A stretch of DNA of 64,000 nucleotides from the NCBI RefSeq assembly GCF_014905175.1, contig NC_057791.1:186001-250000 (forward strand). Direction: 5' to 3'. Shown here in pieces: positions 11,457 through 23,800 of the stretch. Under the pieces are notes generated by a model. The model was not told the DNA's origin. It ran no database searches and was given only the letters and a program-made list of their open reading frames with translations. The translations under genes were made by a program, and so were the position numbers. This DNA comes from Aphidius gifuensis. Its lineage: Eukaryota; Arthropoda; Insecta; Hymenoptera; Braconidae. Positions within the stretch are counted from its first letter, which is position 1. Every line of letters begins with the position of its first letter.

Positions 11457-11905
11457 ACTTAACAATAATTTATATCACATTTTGTTCAGAATAATTTAAT
11501 TAACCGATTTATTACTAATTTATAATTGTTTAACAATTATTATTGCAATAAAAAGTGTATAAAGTCACGACACATATTTTCACTTTAACAAAGGAGCGGC
11601 CATTTTGAATTGAAGAAATTTTCACTTGCGCCATCTAGCGAAAAAAAATTACCGACTATTATTGTTGATAAGTAGAAATTTTTACAGAACACTTATCGAC
11701 AATTTTAGTCGGTAATTTTTCTGTTAGAGGGCGCAAGTGAAAATTTCTCCAATTCAAGATGGCCGCTCCTTTGTTAAAGTGAAAATATGTGTCGTGACTT
11801 TATACACTTTTTATTGCAATAATAATTGTTAAACAATTATAAATTAGTAATAAATCGGTTAATTAAATTATTCTGAACAAAATGTGATATAAATTATTGT
11901 TAAGT
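11457..11905. repeat. Near-perfect 449-bp palindrome (arms about 216 bp, 17-bp centre)
   Basis: The left arm (11457-11673) and right arm (11691-11905) are inverted copies with only a few differences; the centre is 11674-11690. Each arm carries AAATGGCCGC or AAGATGGCCGC, a YY1/Pho-type GCCAT site that also resembles the TISU start element. Each arm also has a CTCF-like core: AGATGGCGC (minus strand, 11628-11636) and AGAGGGCGC (plus strand, 11726-11734). Exon-like blocks lead away on both sides, so I read it as a two-way promoter made by inverted duplication or kept alike by gene conversion. A foldback transposon is the alternative, but I see no target duplication at its ends. Confidence 0.85.
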
Positions 11906-12804
11906 ACAGCAAAAATAATTTATGTCAATGTTTAATGTTAAACGACAAGGTGACAAAAGGCAAACAAAGGCAGCTATTTATTTGTTTAAATAATAATCAA
12001 ATGGTATGTAAATTTCATGATTTTTTATTGTTTTTAATTATTTAATGCATAAACAAACATAATTACGTAATTTTTTAAATATAAATTATTGATTTTGAGG
12101 TTGTCATTGTTAACAAAGACAATAATTTTATCAATTTATTTGTAAATAGTAATTAATTATTGTTTATAGCATTGTCGTGGCATCCTTGTTGTATAATAAT
12201 CGTTATTTTCATAAATAATAATTAAAAAATTGTTAAATATTTAAATACCAGTTTTTTCTTTGTATGAGGTCTTTGTCAGTATTTATTGTCATTTTATAGT
12301 ATCAATTTATTTACTTTCTTGATGTTTATTTATTTGTTTATAAAATTTTTAATCTCTTAAATTAATATTAATTTATTTATTTAATAATGTCTCTTTTATC
12401 TTAACACTTTTTTTTTTTTTTTTGTTAATAAATAATTACTCCAAATTAAAATATACTCACACACTAATGATATTTTCATTTTTTATAGATAATACATAAA
12501 AGTGTCAAGAAAAATTAAATATTACATGTTGACGTGCTTGTCGTTTTATTTAATGGCAACAATTGATTGTTAAAGTGTAATAAATTGATTCATTAAGTTA
12601 CCTTTTAAGTGATTAATTAAAGTGTTTAAGACGTGACAGAATTGAACAACATTCAAATAGCTGCAGGTATACACAAAAAATATTAAATAAATATTTAATT
12701 GATAATAATTGTAGATTTACTCCAAACATTTGCAATTTATAAAATAATAATAAAAAAAATTAAAATATTTATTGTCATTTAATGTTACAGGTGTGAAAAA
12801 AAGA

Positions 12805-12831
12805 ATGACCAGGAATTATTTGGAAAACTGA
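12805..12831 (+). CDS. Possible 8-codon small ORF in a type A exon
   Basis: Within the exon-like block 12791-12852, an ATG opens Met-Thr-Arg-Asn-Tyr-Leu-Glu-Asn then TGA. The first five residues equal those of the ORFs at 13161 and 14112, while the codons differ at silent third positions (ACC/ACG, AGG/AGA, TAT/TAC). On its own an 8-codon ORF means nothing; it is listed because of that pattern. Confidence 0.2.
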   Translation: MTRNYLEN

Positions 12832-13160
12832 CATAACAATGAACAAAGAGAGGTAATTAATAATTTCATTTGTTATATTATTAAATTTTTACATTTATTA
12901 CTAAAAATTATCATTGCTAAAATATTTTTGGTATTAAAATTACAGATAAATAATATCCATGGATATTTCCAAGCTAAATAAACACCAATGCATGTATGCA
13001 TTTATAATGCAAAATGGCAACAGGTAAATAAAAATCAACTTGTTGTAACAAATAGATTTATATATTTGAAAGTATTAACGTATAAAAATACAAATTTATA
13101 TAAAAGTTAAATAAAAAAAATTGAAATTTATTATTTAATGTTTTTAGATACAAAAGAAGG

Positions 13161-13725
13161 ATGACGAGGAATTACTTGGATAAATGGCATTGCCACAAGT
13201 GGCAAAAGTCTTGGAAGTCACTTAAGCAAACAAGGAGAGGTATTGAATAATAAGGTATTTCTATTTATTTAAATTCTTGCTAAAATATTTTTGTTTTAAA
13301 AATTGGATAATTAAAAGTTGATGGCAAATTTTGACAGAACAATTAGTTTATTTAAAGTTCAAAATTGTCTTGGGTAAACAATGATTATAATTATTTAGTT
13401 TATTGTCGTTGTATAACAATTCAAAAACATGAAAACAACAATAAACTAATGAATAATTAGAAATATTGGTAATGACTATATTATTATTATTATTATTATT
13501 AAAATGATAACAGATAAATAATAATAATATAAATAAATTAGTAAAAAAGCATAAGCAGGAATAATAGATAAATGAAAAAACGTAAATTTGAGATTTGCTA
13601 TTTTTGTAATTACAAAACAATCGAAGTATTTTGCAGTAAATTGATAAGAATATTAAATTTAATAATGGAAAAAAAAAAAAAATTGAATAATTAATTGTTA
13701 TTTAATTTTTATAGACACAACTTGA
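13161..13725 (+). CDS. Possible 29-residue small ORF across two exon-like blocks
   Basis: The ORF reads 13161-13239, then joins 13715-13725 if the proposed intron is removed. It starts MTRNYLDKWHCHKW and is basic, with several Trp, His and Cys. The whole type A exon is open in this frame. The start of the peptide is shared with two other type A copies. No signal peptide or known motif is seen. Copies at 13728 (MKKKF then stop after seven codons) and 14381 (MSE then stop) are broken, so only some modules keep it. It could be a short peptide gene or a by-product of duplicated noncoding exons. Confidence 0.25.
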
Positions 13726-14108
13726 AGATGAAAAAGAAATTCTTGGTATAATGTCATTACGAGTGACAATGGTCTTTGCTTTCTATTTGAAACAAAGAGA
13801 GGTATTGAATTACTTTTTTATTTATTATGATTAAATGTTTTATTTATTTAACTATTTGCTAAAATATAATTGTTTTGAATATTACAGATGCCCCTGGATA
13901 TTTTAAAGTTTAACAACTCTGGACTGACACTTTTCAGGTAAATAACAATAATAAAAATTACTGCTACAAATCACTTGAAATATTTTGCAGTAGATAAATT
14001 AAAAAAAAAAAAAGAGTATTAGTTAATGAATCGAATTAAATTGGTAAATATTAGTGAAAAAAACTTAGTGAATACTAATTATTATTTATTGTTTATAGAG
14101 ACAGCTGA

Positions 14109-14392
14109 ATGATGACGAGAAATTATATGGACAAATGTCACGACATTTATTGCAAAAAAAATAACCACAGGTAAATGAAAATAATAATTATTTATTAGTC
14201 AAATAAATCATAAAATTTATCAATATGATAATAAATAAAAAATTAATAATAGTCAAAGGATCGACAAAAGAAATTTAATATAAGCATTTGTACTTGTTGC
14301 TTTTTGAGTAAAAATAGAATATTAATTTATAAAAATAGTAATATTAATTTTTATTCAATATTTATAGATACAACAAAAGGATGAGTGAGTAG
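14109..14392 (+). CDS. Possible 28-residue small ORF across two exon-like blocks
   Basis: The ORF reads 14109-14170 joined to 14368-14392. It starts with two ATGs, then TRNYMDKCHDIYCKK, parallel to the ORF at 13161 (TRNYLDKWHCHKW). Compared with that copy, the Thr codon is the same, Arg and Tyr differ silently, and Leu is replaced by Met. There are two Cys and many basic residues. Function unknown. The join depends on the splice sites proposed for the RNA gene. Confidence 0.25.
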
Positions 14393-14842
14393 AAATTAAA
14401 TTGAAAAATGCAATTACAAGTGCCAAAAGTTTTGGCTTCATCAAACAAGCACAGGTATTGAATTACTTTTTATTTTTTATGATTAAATTTTAAATTTATC
14501 AAAATTGTTGCTAAATTATTTTTTTTTTTAATTACAGATATCATTGAATATTAAAAGTTGAATAAGTATCGACAGATATCAAGGAATTGTCAATCCAAAA
14601 ATGTCTCGAGTAAGTAATAATAATTATTATCCATAAATTATTTAAATAACAAAGTTGTTATTTAGTTGTTTATATAAATAATGAGTATTTGATTATTTAG
14701 GTGCAGAGGATCATGAAGGAAGATAATTGATGTGATTTTTATTGCATGTTGGCTTATGTAATGATGAATAAGTCAAATAAACAAGGTACTTGAAAATATC
14801 TATTATGATTTATTATATTTAAATATATTAATTTTATTTATT

Positions 14843-17800
14843 TTTTCCTTAGCTACATCTTTTCCTTAGCTACATCTTTTCATAGCTACATCTTTTCATA
14901 GCTACATCTTTTCCTTAGCTACATCTTTTCATAGCTACATCTTTTCCTTAGCTACATCTTTTCCTTAGCTACATCTTTTCCTTAGCTACATCTTTTCATA
15001 GCTACATCTTTTCCTTAGCTACATCTTTTCATAGCTTCATCTTTTCCTTAGCTACATCTTTCCTTAGCTACATCTTTTCCTTAGCTACATCTTTTCATAG
15101 CTACATCTTTTCCTTAGCTACATCTTTTCCTTAGCTACATCTTTTCATAGCTACATCTTTTCATGCTACATCTTTTCCTTAGCTACATCTTTTCCTTAGC
15201 TACATCTTTTCATAGCTACATCTTTTCCTTAGCTACATCTTTTCCTTAGCTACATCTTTTCATAGCTACATCTTTTCCTTAGCTACATCTTTTCCTTAGC
15301 TACATCTTTTCATAGCTACATCTTTTCATAGCTACATCTTTTCATAGCTACATCTTTTCCTTAGCTACATCTTTTCCTAGCTACATCTTTTCCTAGCTAC
15401 ATCTTTTCCTTAGCTACATCTTTTCTAGCTACATCTTTTCATAGCTACATCTTTTCCTTAGCTACATCTTTTCCTTAGCTACATCTTTTCATAGCTACAT
15501 CTTTTCCTTAGCTACATCTTTTCCTTAGCTACATCTTTTCATAGCTACATCTTTTCCTTAGCTACATCTTTTCCTTAGCTACATCTTTTCCTTAGCTACA
15601 TCTTTTCCTTAGCTACATCTTTTCCTTAGCTACATCTTTTCATTAGCTACATCTTTTCCTTAGCTACATCTTTTCCTTAGCTACATCTTTTCCTTAGCTA
15701 CATCTTTTCCTTAGCTACATCTTTTCCTTAGCTACATCTTTTCCTTAGCTACATCTTTTCATAGCTTCATCTTTTCCTTAGCTACATCTTTTCCTTAGCT
15801 ACATCTTTTCCTTAGCTACATCTTTTCCTTAGCTACATCTTTTCCAGCTACATCTTTTCCTTAGCTACATCTTTTCCCAGCTACCTCTTTTCCTTAGCCA
15901 CTTCTTTTCCTTAGCCCCATCTTTTCCTTTGCTACATCTTTTCCTTAGCTACATCTTTTCCTTAGCTACATCTTTTCCTTAGCTACATCTTTTCATAGCT
16001 ACATCTTTTCCTTAGCTACATCTTTTCATGCTACATCTTTTCCTTAGCTACATCTTTTCCTTAGCTACATCTTTTCCCCTACATCTTTTCCATAGCTACA
16101 TCTTTTCCTAGCTACATCTTTTCCTTAGCTACATCTTTTCCATAGCTACATCTTTTCCTTAGCTACATCTTTTCCTTCCATCTTTTCATAGCTACATCTT
16201 TTCCTTAGCTACATCTTTTCCTTAGCTACATCTTTTCATAGCTACATCTTTTCCTTAGCTACATCTTTTCATAGCTACATCTTTTCCTTAGCTTCATCTT
16301 TTCCTTAGCTACATCTTTTCCTAGCTACATCTTTTCCTTAGCTACATCTTTTCCTTAGCTACATCTTTTCCTTAGCTACATCTTTTCCTTAGCTACATCT
16401 TTTCATAGCTACATCTTTTCCTAGCCTACATCTTTCCCTTAGCTACATCTTTTCCTTAGCTACATCTTTTCCTTAGCTACATCTTTTCCTAGCTACATCT
16501 TTTCCTTAGCTACATCTTTTCCTTAGCTACATCTTTTCATAGCTACATCTTTTCCTTAGCTACATCTTTTCCTTAGCTACATCTTTTCATAGCTACATCT
16601 TTTCCTTAGCTACATCTTTTCCTTAGCTACATCTTTTCCTTAGCTACATCTTTTCCTTAGCTACATCTTTTCCTTAGCTACATCTTTTCCTAGCTTCATC
16701 TCCTTAGCTATCTTTTCATAGCTACATCTTTTCCTTAGCTACATCTTTTCCTTAGCTACATCTTTTCCTTAGCTACATCTTTTCCTAGCTACATCTTTTC
16801 ATAGCTACATCTTTTCCTTAGCTACATCTTTTCCTTAGCTATCTTTTCCTTAGCTACATCTTTTCATAGCTACATCTTTTCATAGCTTCATCTTTTCCTT
16901 AGCAACATCTTTTCCTTAGCTACATCTTTTTCTTAGCTACATCTTTTCCTTAGCTACTGCTTTTCCTTAGCTACTGCTTTTCCTTAGCTTCATCTTTTCC
17001 TTAGCTACATCTTTTCCTTAGCTACATCTTTTCCTTAGCTACATCTTTTCCTTAGCTACATCTTTTCCTTAGCTACATCTTTTCCTTAGCTACATCTTTT
17101 CCGATCTTACATCTTTTCCTTAGCTACATCTTTTCATAGCTACATCTTTTCCTAGCTACATCTTTTCCTTAGCTACATCTTTTCCTTAGCTACATCTTTT
17201 CATTAGCTACATCTTTTCCTTAGCTACATCTTTTCCTTAGCTACATCTTTCCTGCTACATCTTTTCCTTAGCTACATCTTTTCCTTAGCTACATCTTTTC
17301 CTTAGCTACATCTTTTCCTTAGCTACATCTTTTCCTTAGCTACATCTTTTCCTTAGCTACATCTTTTCATAGCTACATCTTTTCATAGCTACATCTTTTC
17401 ATAGCTACATCTTTTCCTTAGCTACATCTTTTCATAGCTACATCTTTTCCTTAGCTACATCTTTTCCTTAGCATCTTTTCCTTAGCTACATCTTTTCCAG
17501 CTACATCTTTTCCTTAGCTACATCTTTTCCTTAGCTACATCTTTTCCTAGCTACATCTTTTCATAGCTACATCTTTTCCTTAGCTACATCTTTTCCTTAG
17601 CTACATCTTTTCCTAGCTACATCTTTTCCTTAGCTACATCTTTTCGCTTCATCTTTCCTCCTTCATCTTTCGCTTCACATCTTTTCCTTAGCTACATCTT
17701 TTCATAGCTACATCTTTTCCTTAGCTACATCTTTTCATAGCTACATCTTTTCCTTAGCTACATCTTTTCCTTAGCTACATCTTTTCCTTAGCTACATCTT

Positions 17801-20800
17801 TTCTTAGCTAGCACATCTTTTCCTTAGCTACATCTTTTCCTTAGCTACATCTTTTCATAGCTACATCTTTTCATAGCTTCCTACATCTTTTCATAGCTAC
17901 ATCTTTTCATAGCTACATCTTTTCCAGCTACATCTTTCCTTAGCTACATCTTTTCCTTAGCTACATCTTTTCCTTAGCTACATCTTTTCCTTAGCTACAT
18001 CTTTTCCTAGCTACATCTTTTCATAGCTACATCTTTTCCTTAGCTACATCTTTTCCTTAGCTACATCTTTTCCTTAGCTACATCTTTTCATAGCTACATC
18101 TTTTCCTTAGCTACATCTTTTCATAGCTACATCTTTTCCTAGCTACATCTTTTCCTTAGCTACATCTTTTCCTTAGCTACATCTTTTCCTTAGCTACATC
18201 TTTTCATAGCTACATCTTTTCCTGCTACATCTTTTCATAGCTACATCTTTTCCTTAGCTACATCTTTTCATAGCTACATCTTTTCATAGCTACATCTTTT
18301 CCTTAGCTACATCTTTTCCTTAGCACATCTTTTCCTTAGCTACATCTTTTCATAGCTACATCTTTTCATAGCTACATCTTTTCCTTAGCTACATCTTTTC
18401 ATAGCTACATCTTTTCCTTAGCTACATCTTTTCCTTAGCTACATCTTTTCCTAGCTACATCTTTTCATGCTACATCTTTTCCTTAGCTACATCTTTTCCT
18501 TAGCTACATCTTTTCATAGCTACATCTTTTCCTTAGCTACATCTTTTCCTGCTACATCTTTTCCTTAGCTACATCTTTTCATAGCTACATCTTTTCATAG
18601 CTACATCTTTTCCTTAGCTACATCTTTTCCTTAGCTACATCTTTTCCTTAGCTTCCTCTTTTCCTTAGCTACATCTTTTCCTAGCTACATCTTTTCCTAG
18701 CTACATCTTTTCATAGCTACATCTTTTCCTTAGCTACATCTTTTCCTTAGCTACATCTTTTCCTTTGCTTCATCTTTTCTTAGCTACATCTTTTCCTTAG
18801 CTACATCTTTTCATAGCTACATCTTTTCTTAGCTACATCTTTTCCTTAGCTACATCTTTTCCTTAGCTACATCTTTTCCTTAGCTACATCTTTTCCTTAG
18901 CTACATCTTTTCCAGCTACATCTTTTCCTTAGCTACATCTTTTCATAGCTACATCTTTTCATAGCTACATCTTTTCATAGCTTCCATCTTTTCCTTAGCT
19001 ACATCTTTTCCTTAGCTACATCTTTTCATAGCTACATCTTTTCATGCTACATCTTTTCCTTAGCTACATCTTTTCCTTAGCTACATCTTTTCCTTAGCTA
19101 CATCTTTTCCAGCTACATCTTTTCCTTAGCTACATCTTTTCCTTAGCTACATCTTTTCCTTAGCTACATCTTTTCATAGCTACATCTTTTCCTTAGCTAC
19201 ATCTTTTCCTTAGCTACATCTTTTCGCCAGCTACATCTTTTCATAGCTACATCTTTTCATAGCTACATCTTTTCGCTACATCTTTTCATAGCTACATCTT
19301 TTCCTTAGCTACATCTTTTCCTTAGCTACATCTTTTCCTTAGCTTCACATCTTTTCCTTAGCTACATCTTTTCATAGCTACATCTTTTCCTTAGCTACAT
19401 CTTTTCATAGCTACATCTTTTCCTTAGCTACATCTTTTCCTTAGCTACATCTTTTCATAGCTACATCTTTTCCTTAGCTACATCTTTTCATAGCTACATC
19501 TTTTCATAGCTACATCTTTTCCTTAGCTACATCTTTTCGCTAGCTTCCACATCTTTTCCTTAGCTACATCTTTTCCATAGCTACATCTTTTCATAGCTAC
19601 ATCTTTTCCAGCTACATCTTTTCCTTAGCTACATCTTTTCCTTAGCTACATCTTTTCATTAGCTACATCTTTTCCTTAGCTACATCTTTTCCATAGCTAC
19701 ATCTTTTCATAGCTACATCTTTTCCTTATTTCATCTTTTCCTTAGCTACATCTTTTCCTTAGCTACATCTTTTCCTTAGCTACATCTTTTCATAGCTACA
19801 TCTTTTCCTAGCTTACATCTTTTCATAGCTACATCTTTTCATAGCTACATCTTTTCCTTAGCTACATCTTTTCATAGCTACATCTTTTCATAGCTACATC
19901 TTTTCCTTAGCTACATCTTTTTCATAGCTACATCTTTTCATAGCTACATCTTTTCCTTAGCTACATCTTTTCATAGCTACATCTTTTCCTTAGCTACATC
20001 TTTTCCTTAGCTACATCTTTTCATAGCTACATCTTTTCCGCTACATCTTTTCCTTAGCTACATCTTTTCCTAGCTACATCTTTTCCTTAGCTACATCTTT
20101 TCATAGCTACATCTTTTCCTTAGCTACATCTTTTCCAGCTACATCTTTTCCTTAGCTACATCTTTTCCTTAGCTACATCTTTTCATGCTACATCTTTTCC
20201 TTAGCTACATCTTTTCCTTAGCTACATCTTTTCATAGCTACATCTTTTCCAGCTACATCTTTTCCTTAGCTTCATCTTTTCCTTAGCTACATCTTTTCAT
20301 AGCTACATCTTTTCCTAGCTTCACATCATCTTATCTTTTCATAGCTACATCTTTTCCTTAGCTACATCTTTTCATAGCTACATCTTTTCATAGCTACATC
20401 TTTTCATAGCTACATCTTTTCCAGCTACATCTTTTCATAGCTATCTTTTTCATAGCTACATCTTTTCCTTAGCTACATCTTTTCCTTAGCTACATCTTTT
20501 CCTTAGCTACATCTTTTCATAGCTACATCTTTTCCTTAGCTACATCTTTTCATAGCTACATCTTTTCATAGCTACATCTTTTCACTTAGCTACATCTTTT
20601 CATAGCTTCACACATCTTACTTTCCTTAGCTACATCTTTTCCTTAGCTACATCTTTTCATAGCTACATCTTTTCATAGCTTCATCTTTTCCTTAGCTACA
20701 TCTTTTCCTTAGCTACATCTTTCCTTAGCTACATCTTTTCATAGCTACATCTTTTCATAGCTTCATCTTTCCCAGCTACATCTTTTCCTTAGCTACATCT

Positions 20801-23800
20801 TTTCATAGCTACATCTTTTCCTTAGCTTCATCTTTTCATAGCTTCACATCTTTTCATTAGCTACATCTTTTCATAGCTACATCTTTTCATAGCTACATCT
20901 TTTCCTTAGCTACATCTTTTCATAGCTACATCTTTTCATAGCTACATCTTTCATGCTACATCTTTTCCTTAGCTACATCTTTTCCAGCTACATCTTTTCC
21001 TTAACATCTTTTCATAGCTACATCTTTTCATAGCTACATCTTTTCCAGCTACATCTTTTCCTTAGCTACATCTTTTCCTTAGCTTCCACATCTTTTCGCC
21101 AGCTACATCTTTTCCTTAGCTACATCTTTTCATAGCTACATCTTTTCCTTATTACATCTTTTCATAGCTACATCTTTTCCTTAGCTACATCTTTTCATAG
21201 CTACATCTTTTCCTTAGCTACATCTTTTCCTTAGCTACATCTTTTCACTTAGCTACATCTTTTCCTTAGCTACATCTTTCATGCTTCACATCTTTTCATA
21301 GCTACATCTTTTCCTTAGCTACATCTTTTCCTTAGCTACATCTTTTCATAGCTCATCTTTTTCATAGCTTCATCTTTTCCTTAGCTACATCTTTTCATAG
21401 CTACATCTTTTCCTTAGCTACATCTTTTCCTTAGCTTCACATCTTTTTCCTTAGCTACATCTTTTCCAGCTACATCTTTTCCTAGCTACATCTTTTCCTT
21501 AGCCACATCTTTCCAGCTACATCTTTTCATAGCTACATCTTTTCATAGCTACATCTTTTCCTTAGCTACATCTTTTCATAGCTACATCTACATCTTTTCA
21601 TGCTACATCTTTTCCTTAGCTACATCTTTTCCTTAGCTACATCTTTTCATAGCTACATCTTTTCCTTAGCTACATCTTTTTCTTAGCTACATCTTTTCCT
21701 TAGCTACATCTTTTCGCCCTACATCTTTTCGCCAGCTACATCTTTTCCTTAGCTACATCTTTTCATAGCTACATCTTTTCATAGCTACATCTTTTCATAG
21801 CTACATCTTTTCCTTAGCTTCCCTACATCTTTTCATAGCTACATCTTTTCATAGCTACATCTTTTCCTTAGCTACATCTTTTCATAGCTACATCTTTTCC
21901 TTAGCTTCCACATCTTTTCATAGCTACATCTTTTCCTTAGCTACATCTTTTCATAGCTACATCTTTCCTTAGCTTCATCTTTTCCTTAGCTACATCTTTT
22001 CATTAGCTATCTTTTCCAGCTACATCTTTTCCTTAGCTACATCTTTTCCTTAGCTACATCTTTTCCTTAGCTACATCTTTTCCTTAGCTACATCTTTTCA
22101 TAGCTTCCATCTTTCATGCTACATCTTTTCATAGCTACATCTTTTCATAGCTACATCTTTTCCTAGCTACATCTTTTCCTTAGCTACATCTTTTCCAGCT
22201 ACATCTTTTCCTTACTACATCTTTTCCTTAGCTACATCTTTTCCTAGCTTCATCTTTTCATAGCTACATCTTTTCCTTAGCTACATCTTTTCCTTATTCA
22301 TCTTTTCCTTAGCTACATCTTTTCCTAGCTACATCTTTTCCTAGCTACATCTTTTCCTTAGCTACATCTTTTCCTAGCTACATCTTTCCTTAGCTTCCAT
22401 CTTTTCATAGCTACATCTTTTCATAGCTTCATCTTTTCATAGCTACATCTTTTCCTTAGCTACATCTTTTCCTTAGCTACATCTTTTCATAGCTACATCT
22501 TTTCATAGCTACATCTTTTCCTTAGCTACATCTTTTCCATAGCTACATCTTTTCCTTAGCTACATCTTTTCCATAGCTACATCTTTTCCTTAGCTACATC
22601 TTTTCCCAGCTTCACATCTTTTCGCCAGCTTCATCTTTTCCTTAGCTACATCTTTTCATAGCTACATCTTTTCCTTACATCTTTTCCTTAGCTACATCTT
22701 TTCATAGCTTCATCTTTTCGCCAGCACATCTTTTCACTAGCTACATCTTTTCCTTAGCTACATCTTTTCATAGCTACATCTTTTCCCAGCTACATCTTTT
22801 CATAGCTACATCTTTTCGCTTCCATCTTTTCATAGCTACATCTTTTCGCCAGCTACATCTTTTCATAGCTACATCTTTTCCAGCTACATCTTTTCATGCC
22901 ACATCTTTTCCATAGCTACATCTTTTCCTTGCTACATCTTTTCCGCCTTCTTTTCCCAGCTTCATCTTTTCGCTACATCTTCCATCTTTTCGCCCAGCTA
23001 CATCTTTTCATTAGCTACATCTTTTCATGCTTCATCTTTTCATAGCTTCATCTTTTCCCAGCTACATCTTTTCATAGCTACATCTTTTCATAGCTACATC
23101 TTTTCCTTAGCTTCACATCTTTTCCTTAGCTTTACATCTTTTCCTGCTTCCTTTCATAGCTACATCTTTTCATAGCTACATCTTTTCATTAGCTTCCATC
23201 TTTTCGCTTAGCTACATCTTTTCCTTAACATCTTTTCCTTAGCTTCCATCTTTTCCTTAGCTACATCTTTTCATAGCTACATCTTTTCATAGCTACATCT
23301 TTTCCTTAGCTACATCTTTTCATAGCTACATCTTTTCCTTAGCTACATCTTTTCATAGCTTCATCTTTTTAGCTACATCTTTTCCAGCTACATCTTTTCA
23401 TAGCTACATCTTTTCATAGCTTCATCTTTTCCTTAGCTACACATCTTTTCATAGCTACATCTTTTCCATAGCTACATCTTTCCTTAGCTTCATCTTTTCC
23501 TTAGCTACATCTTTTCATAGCTTCATCTTTTCCTTAGCTACATCTTTTCATAGCTACATCTTTTCATAGCTACATCTTTTCGCCAGCTACATCTTTTCAT
23601 AGCTACATCTTTTCCAGCTACATCTTTTCATGCTTCATCTTTTCCCAGCTACATCTTTTCGCTTCATCTTTTCATGCTTCCACATCTTTTCATAGCTACA
23701 TCTTTTCCTTAGCTACATCTTTTCATAGCTACATCTTTTCGCCAGCTACCCCACATCTTTTCATAGCTTCATCTTTTCCTTAGCTACATCTTTTCATAGC

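Larger units (their letters stand above)
11906..14785 (+). ncRNA. Candidate multi-exon RNA gene with tandemly duplicated exon pairs
   Basis: Eleven exon-like blocks with GT-AG borders: ...-12003, 12489-12666, 12791-12852, 12946-13023, 13148-13239, 13715-13801, 13888-13937, 14099-14170, 14368-14454, 14538-14609 and 14701-14785. From the third on they are of two alternating, related kinds. Type A (12791, 13148, 13715, 14099, 14368, 14701) has GGATGACGAGGAATTA near its start and AAACAAGGAGAG at its end. Type B (12946, 13888, 14538) has CTGGATATT then AAGTT. A decayed B lies near 13302-13340. Introns are also partly repeated (TATTTTGCAGTA at about 13628 and 13981). There is no long open frame, so it is either noncoding or encodes several very short peptides. 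The gene appears to start at the palindrome and run into the satellite. I recognise no family. Not supported by RNA. Confidence 0.5.

Noticed and set aside
11457..11905. Palindrome as a plain transposon
   Set aside because: No target site duplication is seen, and homology and exon-like blocks continue outside it; not fully excluded.
13348..13620. 90-codon minus-strand open frame inside the repeated-exon region
   Set aside because: Low-complexity with an Asn run, lies in an intron-like stretch, no support.
11906..14785. A roX-like dosage compensation RNA or a snoRNA host gene
   Set aside because: Being near msl-3 is not evidence. I found no convincing roX box, and a single RTGATGA-like C box (near 14109) without a paired D box and terminal stem is too little for a snoRNA.
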